This document shows positions 34,738-43,372 of a DNA stretch of 64,000 bases, one piece after another. The notes below the pieces were generated by a model. It did no database searches. It was not told where the DNA came from and saw only the letters and a program-made list of their open reading frames with translations. Location of the stretch: NCBI RefSeq assembly GCF_900094585.1, contig NZ_FMAG01000003.1, positions 744,001 to 808,000 on the forward strand, read 5' to 3'. The DNA is from Martinezella multihospitum. Lineage in GTDB: Bacteria; Pseudomonadota; Alphaproteobacteria; Rhizobiales; Rhizobiaceae. The stretch's first letter is position 1. The number at the start of each line of letters is the position of its first letter. A program made the translations under genes and the position numbers.

Positions 34738-35016
34738 CTATTTGCGTTGCAGATGACAGACCTTCACCCGCCCGCCATGGCCATCCTTGCGCCAGACACA
34801 TCCCTCATTCCGCGGCTTTCCCTTGTAAAGATAGATTTTCGCACGATGCTTGCTATCAAACGTTTGGTTGGAAAAGTCATGGCCGCCGACCCGGACGTTC
34901 TTGCCGAAGCGGACTTCGCCGGCCGTGACAGGCGCTTGCGTTGCGACGAGAACGGCGACGGCAAACAGCGATGCAGCGAACAGCCTCCCAACGACAGCAA
35001 GGCCGAGCGATTTCAT
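34738..35016 (-). CDS. hypothetical small secreted basic protein
   Basis: A 92-residue protein beginning MKSLGLAVVGRLFAASLFAVAV, a clear signal peptide, preceded by GGGGGAA at ribosome-binding distance. The mature part of about 60 residues is rich in Lys, Arg, Gly and His and holds two cysteines (EGCVWRK and KVCHLQRK) that may pair. No family is recognised. Confidence 0.55.
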   Translation of the reverse strand: MKSLGLAVVGRLFAASLFAVAVLVATQAPVTAGEVRFGKNVRVGGHDFSNQTFDSKHRAKIYLYKGKPRNEGCVWRKDGHGGRVKVCHLQRK

Positions 35017-35368
35017 AAAGTGATTCCCCCCTTGCTCCGGACAATTGCTTCGGATGGTGCAATCGTCGTAGGACACGAATGACTGTGATCCGACATACTC
35101 ACAGAAGCATGTCAATGTCGCAAACATCGGGCGCCGCCAACCATTAATTCAACAGCTTCGTGGAAGCGCCACAGGCATGGCTGGCTGAATTCGGTACTCG
35201 ACAAACCGCTTTTTCCTCTGCAAAGTCACGATCTGGCTAGACTTTGACAAACCGATCTGCTATCTCGCCTAACCAATCGCAAGGCTGCGGCCGCGCGAAC
35301 GTTATATTTTTGCCTCCTGGCGCTGCCGTCGCCGCTGGCATCAACCAAACCAAAGGAACGTGATTCTC
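35017..35368. other. intergenic region upstream of rpsU
   Basis: Divergent spacer between the small secreted protein and rpsU. TTGACA at 35244-35249 could be a -35 element for rpsU but the -10 at 17-base spacing is poor. AAAGGA near 35353 serves rpsU translation. No gene or RNA fold is convincing here. Confidence 0.4.
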
Positions 35369-35581
35369 GTGCAGGTACTTGTCCGCGATAACAATGTCGA
35401 CCAGGCTCTCCGCGCTCTCAAGAAGAAGATGCAGCGCGAAGGTATTTTCCGCGAAATGAAGATGCGCGACTACTACGAAAAGCCGTCGCAGAAGCGTGCT
35501 CGCGAAAAGGCTGAAGCTGTTCGTCGCGTTCGCAAGCTTGCTCGCAAGCGCGCTCAGCGCGAAGGCCTTGTTGCCAAGTAA
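35369..35581 (+). CDS. rpsU: 30S ribosomal protein S21
   Basis: A 70-residue, strongly basic protein of the small subunit that helps initiation at weak Shine-Dalgarno sites. The sequence [20 protein letters not shown] and the Arg/Lys-rich C-terminal helices ([20 protein letters not shown]) are diagnostic. Start set at GTG 35369 because S21 proteins begin M-Q-V-L-V; another GTG three codons upstream is possible. Transcribed alone and followed by a strong terminator. Confidence 0.95.
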   Translation: MQVLVRDNNVDQALRALKKKMQREGIFREMKMRDYYEKPSQKRAREKAEAVRRVRKLARKRAQREGLVAK

Positions 35582-35615
35582 TCGCCGTTTTTTCGACGTT
35601 TTCAGATGCATGTGT

Positions 35616-35646
35616 GGCGGGGGCGAGTCGTTCGCCGCCGCCTTTT
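35616..35646 (+). terminator. rho-independent terminator after rpsU
   Basis: GGCGGGGGCGAG pairs with TTCGCCGCCGCC with one mismatch, followed by five T, 35 bases past the rpsU stop. Confidence 0.8.
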
Positions 35647-35719
35647 TGATTTATTCTCTACGCAAATCGGATTAAATCAGAACAGCCTGATATGACGCAT
35701 GGGGAAAGCGAACCCGATA

Positions 35720-36595
35720 ATGGCAATGACGACTTCCGTAAAGTTCCGCACTTCGAACCTCTCCTTATTCGTTTCGAAGCGCGCCGCGGCCCTGCCTGCC
35801 TTGGCGATACTTGCCGCAATCAGCCTTTCCGGCTGCCAGACTGCCACCACAGATAACGTGATCCAGATCGACAAGGCGCAGGGCTCTTCGGAGAATATCG
35901 CCTCGCTGACATCGGTCATCAATGCCAATCCGCAGGATCCGGAAGGCTACAATGTTCGCGGCACGGCCTATGGCCGCGGCGGCGATTTCAACCGCGCTCT
36001 TGCCGACTTCAATCAGGCGATCCAGCTCAATCCGAAGTTCTACCAGGCCTACGCCAACCGCGCGCTCATCTATCGCAACATGGGCAAGCTGCCGGAAGCG
36101 GTCGCGGACTATAATGCGGCGCTGCAGATCAACGGCAATTACGATGTTGCCTATATCGGCCGCGGCAATCTCTACCGCCAGGCCGGCCGCGACAACGACG
36201 CCTTCAATGATTATTCGAAGGCGATCAACCTCGGCACCACGGACGGCCGCGCCTATAACGGCCGCGGCGTGATCTTCCAGAAGCGCAATCAGCAGGATAA
36301 GGCGATCGACGATTTCTCCAAGGCGATCTCGCTTTCGCCGAATTCGCCGGAGCCTTACAACAGCCGCGGCATTTCCTATCTCGCGCAGAACGACGACGAC
36401 AATGCCTTCGCCGATTTCAACCATGCCATCGACCTGAACAACAAGGTCGCCGAATCCTGGGCGAACCAGGCCTTCGTCTACGAGCGCAAGGGCGACAAGG
36501 CAAAAGCACGCCGCTCCTATCAGCACGCGGTCAATCTCGATCCGAACTACCAGCCCGCCAGAGATGGCCTGGCACGTGTCGGCGCCAGCTCCTGA
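35720..36595 (+). CDS. tetratricopeptide-repeat lipoprotein
   Basis: The N-terminus carries a basic region, a hydrophobic stretch and the lipobox LSGC near residue 36, so the protein is a lipid-anchored periplasmic TPR protein. At least six 34-residue TPR units are visible, each with the pattern Y-x-x-R-G...A-x-x-D-(F/Y)-x-x-A-I-x-L-x-P/N, from about residue 55 to the end. TPR lipoproteins of this kind (NlpI-like) scaffold cell-envelope complexes. Start uncertain: ATG codons at 35699, 35720 and 35726 are in frame and none has a clear ribosome binding site. Confidence 0.8.
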   Translation: MAMTTSVKFRTSNLSLFVSKRAAALPALAILAAISLSGCQTATTDNVIQIDKAQGSSENIASLTSVINANPQDPEGYNVRGTAYGRGGDFNRALADFNQAIQLNPKFYQAYANRALIYRNMGKLPEAVADYNAALQINGNYDVAYIGRGNLYRQAGRDNDAFNDYSKAINLGTTDGRAYNGRGVIFQKRNQQDKAIDDFSKAISLSPNSPEPYNSRGISYLAQNDDDNAFADFNHAIDLNNKVAESWANQAFVYERKGDKAKARRSYQHAVNLDPNYQPARDGLARVGASS

Positions 36596-36621
36596 TATAG
36601 GAGCATAGCAACAAGACAATC

Positions 36622-36652
36622 AGCCGCCGGCAATCCCTGCCCGGCGGCTTTT
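36622..36652 (+). terminator. rho-independent terminator after the TPR lipoprotein gene
   Basis: AGCCGCCGG and CCGGCGGCT flank a short loop and are followed by TTTT. Confidence 0.75.
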
Positions 36653-36810
36653 CCTTCCCTCGGCAAAGGCCGAAAGCGCATCGCGATCTCTCAGATTCGC
36701 TTCCCAAGCTCCAGGTCTTTGATTTTGTGCATGTCGCTATCGCAAAACCGCTGCACGGTTTTACGCGACATGCTGTAGTCTCGGCTCACCCATTCAAGCG
36801 AGACAAAGAC

Positions 36811-37881
36811 ATGCCCTCCCCGCAAAAAATCATCGTCGTCGGCGCCGGAATCATCGGTGCCTCCATCGCCTGGCATCTCGGTCGCAAGGGCGCATCCGTG
36901 ACGGTGGTCGCGCAGCAGACCGGCGGCGTTGCAACTCCGAACTCCTTCGCCTGGATCAATGCGAGCTGGGGCAATCCGGAATTCTATTTCCAGCTCCGTC
37001 GTCGATCGATGGCGGAATGGTCGCGGCTTCAAGACGATCTGCCGGATCTTCCCTTGTCCTGGTGCGGCGGCCTGTCCTGGGATCTGCCCGAGGCAGAGCT
37101 CGACGCCTATGCGGCACAACACCATGGCTGGGGCTATGGCATACAGCCGGTCAACCGGGCGACAATCGCGATGATCGAACCGAGCCTCGCCAATCCGCCG
37201 GATTATGCCCTGCATGTTGCCGAGGAAGGCGCTGTCGAACCCGTTGCGGCCTCCAAGCTACTGCTGGAAGACGCCCGCCGTCGGGGCGCGATCCTATCAT
37301 CCGGCGTCGAGGTCAGAAGTCTGCTCAGAGAGGGCAAGCGAATTATCGGTATTGAAACGAGCGAAGGGCCAATGTGGGCCGATCATGTCGTTCTGGCCGC
37401 CGGTGCGGGCACGCCAGCACTTGCGGCCTCGGCGGATATTCTCGTGCCGCTGGAAACGCCTCCAGGACTCATCGTCCATTCCCGCCCCGTGCAGAAAATG
37501 CTGAATGGCTTGGTGATGGCGCCGGAACTGCATTTGCGCCAGACGGCGGAGGGGCGCATCATCGCTGGCGGCGACTTCGGCGGCACCGATCCCGGCAGCG
37601 ATCCACAAGTAGCAGCCGACGATCTTTTCGCCAGGGTCAAAACGACATTGAAGGGCGGCGAGGCGCTGGAGCTTGATTTCTACACCATCGGCTATCGCCC
37701 GACGCCGAAAGACGGCCTTCCGATTCTGGGTGGTGTCGGTGCGGCACCTGGCCTCTACCTCGCAGTCCTTCACTCCGGCGTCACACTGGCGCCGCTCGTC
37801 GGCCTGCTCGCTGCGCAGGAGATCATCGATGGTGGCGAGGCTGACGAGCTTGCTCCTTTCCGCCTCTCACGCTTTGCGTAG
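36811..37881 (+). CDS. FAD-dependent amine/amino-acid oxidoreductase (DadA/glycine oxidase type)
   Basis: A 356-residue cytoplasmic flavoenzyme. The FAD motif IIVVGAGIIGASIAWHLGRKG is at residues 7-27; DHVVLAAGAGTPALAAS and the C-terminal GYRPTPKDGLPILGGVG followed by LHSGVTLAPLVG are the other glycine-oxidase/D-amino-acid dehydrogenase signatures. It probably oxidises a D-amino acid or N-substituted glycine. Start at 36811 removes 28 codons of implausible leader. No electron-acceptor partner is adjacent; specificity is not deducible. Confidence 0.85.
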   Translation: MPSPQKIIVVGAGIIGASIAWHLGRKGASVTVVAQQTGGVATPNSFAWINASWGNPEFYFQLRRRSMAEWSRLQDDLPDLPLSWCGGLSWDLPEAELDAYAAQHHGWGYGIQPVNRATIAMIEPSLANPPDYALHVAEEGAVEPVAASKLLLEDARRRGAILSSGVEVRSLLREGKRIIGIETSEGPMWADHVVLAAGAGTPALAASADILVPLETPPGLIVHSRPVQKMLNGLVMAPELHLRQTAEGRIIAGGDFGGTDPGSDPQVAADDLFARVKTTLKGGEALELDFYTIGYRPTPKDGLPILGGVGAAPGLYLAVLHSGVTLAPLVGLLAAQEIIDGGEADELAPFRLSRFA

Positions 37882-38133
37882 CTCGAACACAAGACTTGTC
37901 GGCGCAACTTCAGGGATGCATTGCCATAGTCGTAAATACCCGAGATCGCTTATGATTTCGCAATAATGACTTTTCAGATGTTGCAAGGAAAATTACCGGG
38001 CCCTAACATGGCGCTTCAGGAGCATGTAGCTCGGATCTGGGCACGGGGGCGCTTGGCATGATGACCAATACCATTCTCTTCGCGTTTGCCAGCGCATCGG
38101 ACCCTCATGGAGGCACGATCGGTTGATCGCCCT

Positions 38134-39789
38134 ATGAGGAAGCCGCATTTTCCGAAAGCGTCGATTGGTGCCTATCTGATCGCCATAGCCCTGGCGATTG
38201 CTTTGCCTATTCTCGCCTTCGTCGCGCTGCTTCTGGTCCAACTCGAAGATAATGAACGCGATGCTCTGAAAGGCGACACGGTTCAGGATGCGCAGGCGCT
38301 TTCGCGCGTCATCGATCGCCAATTGCAAGACATGGCGACGACGTTGCGCCTCCTGTCTTCCTCGCCGGAACTCGAGCGCAACGACATCGCCACCTTCTTC
38401 GCCCGCACGGAAACGGTATTGCGCACCGATTCGCTTTTCGTGCTGCTTATGGAAAAGGATGGCCAGCTCCGGCTGAATACCCGCTGGCCGCTCGGTAAGC
38501 CACTCGGCAAGACCGGCAACATCGCCGCGCTTCAATCGGCACTGGACTCCGGCCGCATCGAGGCATCCGATGTCTTCGTGGGCTCGACCGCCCGCCGCTG
38601 GGTCTATAACGTCACCTTGCCCCTCGAACATTCGCCGGCCGGCGCCGCTTTGGCGGTAACACAGGATGCGGACGAGCTCGCCAAGCTCGTGACGACGGAA
38701 GCCCTGCCACCCGGCTGGTCTGCCGCCGTTCTGGACAAATCCGGCCATGTCGTTGCCGCCGGTGGCCCGACGACCCTCGCCCCGGGTGACGCATTCAATA
38801 AGAACATCCTGCCGAAACTGATCGCGTCCAGCGGCGTCTATCAGGATGACAAAGTCCTGCCGAACGCGGTGCTCGGTTATGCGCAAATCTCAGGCTGGTC
38901 CTGGAAAGCCGTCGTCTGGGGTCCGATCGCCTCTGCGCAGGCTTCGCTGATGAGCACCTGGCGCTTTCTGATCTATGGCGGTGTGACGCTGTTGCTGATC
39001 GCGCTGATCGCCGTCTATGCCCTGGCACGTCAGGTGCGCACCACCATACAGGACATTGCCGACATGGCGGACCGCATGGGCCGCGGCGAGATCGTGGCGC
39101 CGATCGACACCAGCGTCATCGAGGCAAACCAGGTGGCTGTTGCGCTTTCCAACGCATCCTTCGACCGCAGCGTCACCGAGGACAGGCTGCATTTCGTCAT
39201 GCACGAGCTCGTCCACCGCACCAAGAATCTGCTGGCGCTCGCTCAGGCAATGACGCGTCAGCTCGCGCGGCAGACGGACAGCGTCGATACGTTTCAGCGA
39301 GCCGTCGCCGACCGGCTGGAAGGCCTGGCGCGCTCGATCGAGGTGCTGACCAGCGAACAATGGTCCGGCGTCTCGCTTCGCCGCGTGATCGACATCCACC
39401 TCGCGACTTTCCTGCAGGGACCTCAGCAGCTCGACGTTCTCGGCAATGACTTCCTGCTGAAGCCGGAAGCGGTGCAGAATCTCGGCCTGGTCCTGCACGA
39501 GCTTGCCACCAATTCGGTCAAATATGGCGCGCTTTCCGCACCCGAAGGCAAAATCACCATCGAATGGACGAACGAAGCCGCTGCAACCGGCACCATGATT
39601 CGCTTCGTCTGGACCGAAAGTGGCGGTCCGCCGGTCAAACCGCCGAGCGATACCGGCTTCGGCACGACCGTCACGAAAACCCATGCCGCGGCATCCTTCA
39701 GCGGCCATGTCGAAGTCGATTTCCGCCCGGCTGGCCTCGTCTGGATACTGACCGCACCGCGCAGCATGATGGAACGGCAGCGAAGCTGA
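38134..39789 (+). CDS. HWE-family sensor histidine kinase with periplasmic sensor domain
   Basis: About 551 residues. The first membrane helix (AYLIAIALAIALPILAFVALL) is followed by a periplasmic Cache-like domain of about 220 residues, a second helix (FLIYGGVTLLLIALIAVYALA), a HAMP linker and a kinase core. The phospho-acceptor is in MHELVHRTKNLLALAQAM, the ATP-lid N-box is LHELATNSVKYGALS, and FVWTESGGPPV followed by GFGT mark the HWE subgroup common in rhizobia. No response regulator is encoded next to it. Upstream ATG codons at 38086 and 38107 are alternative starts. It ends three bases from the convergent sigma-factor gene. Confidence 0.85.
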   Translation: MRKPHFPKASIGAYLIAIALAIALPILAFVALLLVQLEDNERDALKGDTVQDAQALSRVIDRQLQDMATTLRLLSSSPELERNDIATFFARTETVLRTDSLFVLLMEKDGQLRLNTRWPLGKPLGKTGNIAALQSALDSGRIEASDVFVGSTARRWVYNVTLPLEHSPAGAALAVTQDADELAKLVTTEALPPGWSAAVLDKSGHVVAAGGPTTLAPGDAFNKNILPKLIASSGVYQDDKVLPNAVLGYAQISGWSWKAVVWGPIASAQASLMSTWRFLIYGGVTLLLIALIAVYALARQVRTTIQDIADMADRMGRGEIVAPIDTSVIEANQVAVALSNASFDRSVTEDRLHFVMHELVHRTKNLLALAQAMTRQLARQTDSVDTFQRAVADRLEGLARSIEVLTSEQWSGVSLRRVIDIHLATFLQGPQQLDVLGNDFLLKPEAVQNLGLVLHELATNSVKYGALSAPEGKITIEWTNEAAATGTMIRFVWTESGGPPVKPPSDTGFGTTVTKTHAAASFSGHVEVDFRPAGLVWILTAPRSMMERQRS

Positions 39790-39792
39790 TGC

Positions 39793-41049
39793 TTATATCC
39801 GAATGACGGAAGCCTCGGCGCGGGCTAAAAGCAGCACGCGCTCCCGCTCGTTACCAGTCAATTCGGCGGCGCGGTAAAATTCCACCCGAGCCTCCTCCAT
39901 TCGCCCAAGCTTCGCGAGAAGATCGCCCCGCACCGTCGGCAGCAGATGCGATTCCTTCAGGCGCGGCTCGTCCTTGAGCACATCGACGATGGCAAGACCC
40001 TGTGGAGCGCCAAATGCCATGCCGACGGCGACCGCCCGATTGATTTCGACGATCGGCGATGGTGCTGCGAGCGCCAATGCCTGATAGTAAGCGGCGATGG
40101 CGATCCAGTCGGTATCGGCCGCGGTCGCTGCGCGGGAGTGGCAGGCAGCGATCATCGCCTGCAGCAGATAAGGGCCGGGCATCGTCGTCAGAACCATGGC
40201 GCGGCCGAGCTGATCGAGACCGCTGCGGATCAACGACCAATTCCACCGGCTACGGTCCTGATTAAGCAGCAGGATCGGATTGCCCGATCCGTCGACCCGA
40301 GCGGCAAAGCGAGACGCCTGCAGCTCCATGAGCGCAACCAGCCCCAACACCTCCGGCTCGTGCGGCATCAGCGCCGCCAGAGAGCGTCCCAGGCGCATGG
40401 CTTCGCCGCACAGATCGGCCCGCAGCCAATGCGGCCCCTCCGTTGCGACATAACCCTCGTTGAAGATCAGATAGACCACCTCCAGCACTGCGGCGAGACG
40501 TTCCCGCCGCTCCTCGCCGCGTGGCGTCTCGAAAGCAATGCCGGCCTCGCGCAGCGTCCGCTTGGCGCGCACGATGCGCTGGGCAATCGTCGGTTCAGGC
40601 AATAGGAACGCGCGACCGATCTCCTGCGTGGACAGTCCGCCCAGCAGCCGCAAGGCAAGCGCCGCGCGTTGCTCGGCCGGCAGCACCGGGTGACAGGCGG
40701 TGAAAATCAGCCGCAGCAGATCGTCGTCGATATCTTCATCCAGCATGGACTCGATATCCGGTGTCTCGCGTTCAAGTGCGGCAAAATCGATGGCGAATTC
40801 GCGATTCTTGCCGTCGATCAGCGTGGTGCGTCGCAGCCGGTCAAGCGCGCGGTTTTTGGCGACCTGCATCAGCCAGGCAGCCGGGTTGCGCGGCACGCCA
40901 TCGCGCGGCCAACGCTCGAGGGCCAGCACGAAGGCATCCTGCGCGATCTCCTCGGCAAGGCCGATATCCCGCAGCAGGCGATTCAGCCTGGCGGCGAGCT
41001 TTGGCTGCTCGATCCGCCAGACCGCTTCTATGGTACCCGACGTGGTCAC
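39793..41049 (-). CDS. ECF sigma factor with C-terminal TPR-like extension (ECF42 type)
   Basis: A 418-residue sigma factor much longer than classical ECFs. The sigma2 region (RLLRDIGLAEEIAQDAFVLA, then NPAAWLMQVAKNRALDRLRR) and sigma4 region (LLGGLSTQEIGRAFLLPEPT, IAQRIVRAKRTLR) occupy the first 170 residues; the remaining 250 form an all-helical extension (VYLIFNEGYVATEGPHWLR) as in ECF42. No anti-sigma gene is present. Its start overlaps the YCII/DGPF gene by four bases, the standard partner of this group. Target promoters unknown. Confidence 0.9.
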   Translation of the reverse strand: MTTSGTIEAVWRIEQPKLAARLNRLLRDIGLAEEIAQDAFVLALERWPRDGVPRNPAAWLMQVAKNRALDRLRRTTLIDGKNREFAIDFAALERETPDIESMLDEDIDDDLLRLIFTACHPVLPAEQRAALALRLLGGLSTQEIGRAFLLPEPTIAQRIVRAKRTLREAGIAFETPRGEERRERLAAVLEVVYLIFNEGYVATEGPHWLRADLCGEAMRLGRSLAALMPHEPEVLGLVALMELQASRFAARVDGSGNPILLLNQDRSRWNWSLIRSGLDQLGRAMVLTTMPGPYLLQAMIAACHSRAATAADTDWIAIAAYYQALALAAPSPIVEINRAVAVGMAFGAPQGLAIVDVLKDEPRLKESHLLPTVRGDLLAKLGRMEEARVEFYRAAELTGNERERVLLLARAEASVIRI

Positions 41050-41450
41050 CCCCTCAGCTCATCGAAGCCTTCAGCCACCTTCTGCACATCCTCCGGAAAT
41101 TCGCTGAGTTCGAAGATGCGGCGAACCTCGATGACGTCATCTTCCCCTGCCGGGCAGCGGCGCGCCCACTCGATGGCCTCGTCGCGCGAACGCACGTCGA
41201 TGACCCAATAGCCGCCCAGCACTTCCTTGACCTCGGCGAACGGACCATCGACGACGGCAGGCTTTCCGCCCTTGAAGCTCACGCGAGCCCCGGAGGACGG
41301 CGGATGCAGCCCGTCGAGCGCCAAAAGCACACCGGCCTTCTTCAGCGCCTCATTGTATTTCATCATGGACTCGACGGCTTCCGCACCGGGCATGCTGTCG
41401 GAAGCAGCGGAAGCGTAGCCACCGGGGATCATCAGCATCATGAATCGCAT
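41046..41450 (-). CDS. YCII-related DGPF-domain protein, partner of the ECF sigma factor
   Basis: A 134-residue ferredoxin-like-fold protein with the family signature DGPFAEVKEVLGGYWVIDV near residue 68. DGPF proteins are genetically linked to ECF42 sigma factors, whose function depends on or controls them. The ATG-stop overlap (ATGA) with the downstream sigma gene implies coupled translation. GGAGA lies upstream of the start. Enzymatic activity is unknown. Confidence 0.88.
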   Translation of the reverse strand: MRFMMLMIPGGYASAASDSMPGAEAVESMMKYNEALKKAGVLLALDGLHPPSSGARVSFKGGKPAVVDGPFAEVKEVLGGYWVIDVRSRDEAIEWARRCPAGEDDVIEVRRIFELSEFPEDVQKVAEGFDELRG

Positions 41451-41518
41451 GGGTTCTGTCTCCTTGGTTGGTTAGAACATACCACACGACGAACGAGCCT
41501 CGGCAGAATCGACGGAGG

Positions 41519-41547
41519 CTCGAAAAAAGATTCGATTTTTTTGCGAG
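41519..41547. terminator. possible terminator between pntB and the DGPF gene
   Basis: CTCGAAAAAAG and TTTTTTTGCGAG form an A/T-rich imperfect stem-loop directly after pntB on the minus strand. It is weak because the stem is mostly A-T pairs. Confidence 0.4.
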
Positions 41548-41567
41548 GCGCTAAAGCAGCCAGACGC

Positions 41568-42965
41568 TTACTCGTTCATCGCCTTGACGATTTCCTCGGT
41601 TACCTTCTTCGCATCGCCGAGCAGCATCATCGTGCCGTCCTTGTAGAAAAGCGTATTGTCGATGCCGGCATAGCCGGAGCCGAGCGAACGTTTGACGAAG
41701 AGGCAGGTCTTGGCCTTGTCAACGTCGAGGATCGGCATGCCGTAGATCGGCGATGTCTTGTCGTCTCGCGCCGCCGGATTGGTGACGTCGTTGGCGCCGA
41801 TGACATAGGCGACATCGGCCTGGGCAAATTCCGAGTTGATGTCTTCGAGCTCGAACACCTCGTCATAAGGCACGTTCGCCTCGGCGAGCAGCACGTTCAT
41901 ATGGCCGGGCATGCGGCCCGCCACAGGGTGGATAGCGTATTTCACCTCGACGCCGTGCGCCTTCAGCCTGTCGGCCATTTCGCGCAGCGCATGCTGGGCC
42001 TGTGCCACCGCCATGCCATAGCCGGGAACGATGATGACCTTGGACGCATTCGCCATCAGATAGGCGGCATCCTCGGCCGAACCGAGCTTCACCGTCTTGT
42101 CGGAATTGTCGGCCCCACCCGAGGCCGTCTCACCGCCGAAACCGCCGAGAATGACCGAGATGAAGGAGCGGTTCATGCCCTTGCACATGATGTAGGACAG
42201 GATCGCACCCGACGACCCGACGAGCGCGCCGGTGATGATGAGCGCGAGATTGCCGAGCGTGAAGCCGATGCCGGCGGCAGCCCAGCCGGAATAGGAATTC
42301 AGCATCGACACGACGACGGGCATGTCGGCACCGCCGATCGGCACGATCAACAGCACGCCGAGAAGCAACGACAGCGCGACGATCGCCCAGAAGGCGAGAT
42401 GGCTCTCGTTCGCCGCCAGGCTGATAATGGAGACCACGATCAGCACAAGCAGGGCAGCATTGATGATGTGTCGGTTCGGCAGCAGGATCGGCTTGCCGGA
42501 CATGCGCCCATCGAGTTTCAGGAAGGCGATGATCGAACCAGTGAAGGTCAGCGCGCCGATCGCGACGCCGATCGCCATTTCGATGCGCGCTTCCGTGTGG
42601 ATGGAACCGATACTGCCAATCCCGAAGGAGGACGGCGTATAAAGCGCCGAAGCGGCCACGAGGACGGCTGCAAGACCGACCAGCGAGTGGAAACCGGCCA
42701 CAAGCTGCGGCATCGACGTCATTGGGATGACGCGCGCAATGTAAGCCCCTGCCCCGCCGCCGATGGCAAGACCGAGGATGATGAGTACGAAGCCGCCGAA
42801 GGATGGCGTCGCCAGCACCAGCGTCGTGGCGATGGCGATGCCCATGCCGACCATGCCGTAGAGATTGCCGCGCCGGCTGGTAGCCGGATGCGACAGGCCA
42901 CGCAGCGCCAGGATGAACAGCACGCCCGAGACGAGATAGAGGAAAGCCGCGATATTGCTCAGCAT
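41568..42965 (-). CDS. pntB: NAD(P) transhydrogenase subunit beta
   Basis: A 465-residue subunit of the proton-translocating transhydrogenase that makes NADPH from NADH using the proton gradient. The N-terminal part has about eight membrane helices; the C-terminal soluble domain binds NADP(H) through VIIVPGYGMAVAQAQH and contains KYAIHPVAGRMPGHMNVLLAEA and VIGANDVTNPAAR. Start at 42965 (MLSNIAAFLY) gives the normal family N-terminus. Third gene of pntAA-pntAB-pntB. Confidence 0.96.
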   Translation of the reverse strand: MLSNIAAFLYLVSGVLFILALRGLSHPATSRRGNLYGMVGMGIAIATTLVLATPSFGGFVLIILGLAIGGGAGAYIARVIPMTSMPQLVAGFHSLVGLAAVLVAASALYTPSSFGIGSIGSIHTEARIEMAIGVAIGALTFTGSIIAFLKLDGRMSGKPILLPNRHIINAALLVLIVVSIISLAANESHLAFWAIVALSLLLGVLLIVPIGGADMPVVVSMLNSYSGWAAAGIGFTLGNLALIITGALVGSSGAILSYIMCKGMNRSFISVILGGFGGETASGGADNSDKTVKLGSAEDAAYLMANASKVIIVPGYGMAVAQAQHALREMADRLKAHGVEVKYAIHPVAGRMPGHMNVLLAEANVPYDEVFELEDINSEFAQADVAYVIGANDVTNPAARDDKTSPIYGMPILDVDKAKTCLFVKRSLGSGYAGIDNTLFYKDGTMMLLGDAKKVTEEIVKAMNE

Positions 42966-42972
42966 GCCGCCC

Positions 42973-43371
42973 TCACTTGTCCTTCTTCTTGTACATCGCC
43001 AGCATGCGCTGGGTGACAAGGAAGCCGCCGACGATGTTGACCGAGACGAGCACCAGCGCCACGAAGCCGAAGCCCGTGGCGAGACCGCTCGCTGAAATGC
43101 CCACCGCCAACAACGCGCCGACGACGATGACCGAGGAAATGGCGTTCGTGACCGCCATCAGCGGCGTGTGCAGGGCCGGCGTCACCGACCAGACGACGTA
43201 ATAGCCGACGAAGATCGCAAGAACGAAGATGGCAAGCTGGAAGACGAAGGGATCGATCGCTCCGCCGGTTGCGGCGCTGGCAACCTCGGGCGCCTGTGCC
43301 GCGGCGGTCCTGACGGCCGTGACCGCATCGTTCAATTGCTGGAGTGCCTGGTCCATTGCTTGGCTGGCCAT
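42973..43371 (-). CDS. pntAB: NAD(P) transhydrogenase subunit alpha, part 2 (membrane part)
   Basis: A 132-residue membrane subunit corresponding to the C-terminal membrane domain of E. coli PntA. It has three or four helices (FVFQLAIFVLAIFVGYYVVW, NAISSVIVVGALLAVG and FGFVALVLVSVNIVGGFLV) and the family sequence TPALHTPLMAVTNAISS. The split alpha subunit is typical of alphaproteobacteria. It lies between pntAA and pntB with gaps of one and seven bases. Confidence 0.95.
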   Translation of the reverse strand: MASQAMDQALQQLNDAVTAVRTAAAQAPEVASAATGGAIDPFVFQLAIFVLAIFVGYYVVWSVTPALHTPLMAVTNAISSVIVVGALLAVGISASGLATGFGFVALVLVSVNIVGGFLVTQRMLAMYKKKDK

Positions 43372-43372
43372 C

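Noticed and set aside
40761..43016. A 751-codon plus-strand frame across the sigma-factor, DGPF and pntB genes
   Set aside because: It crosses three well-supported minus-strand genes and their intergenic spaces, with an unnatural Arg/His/Asp-rich translation.
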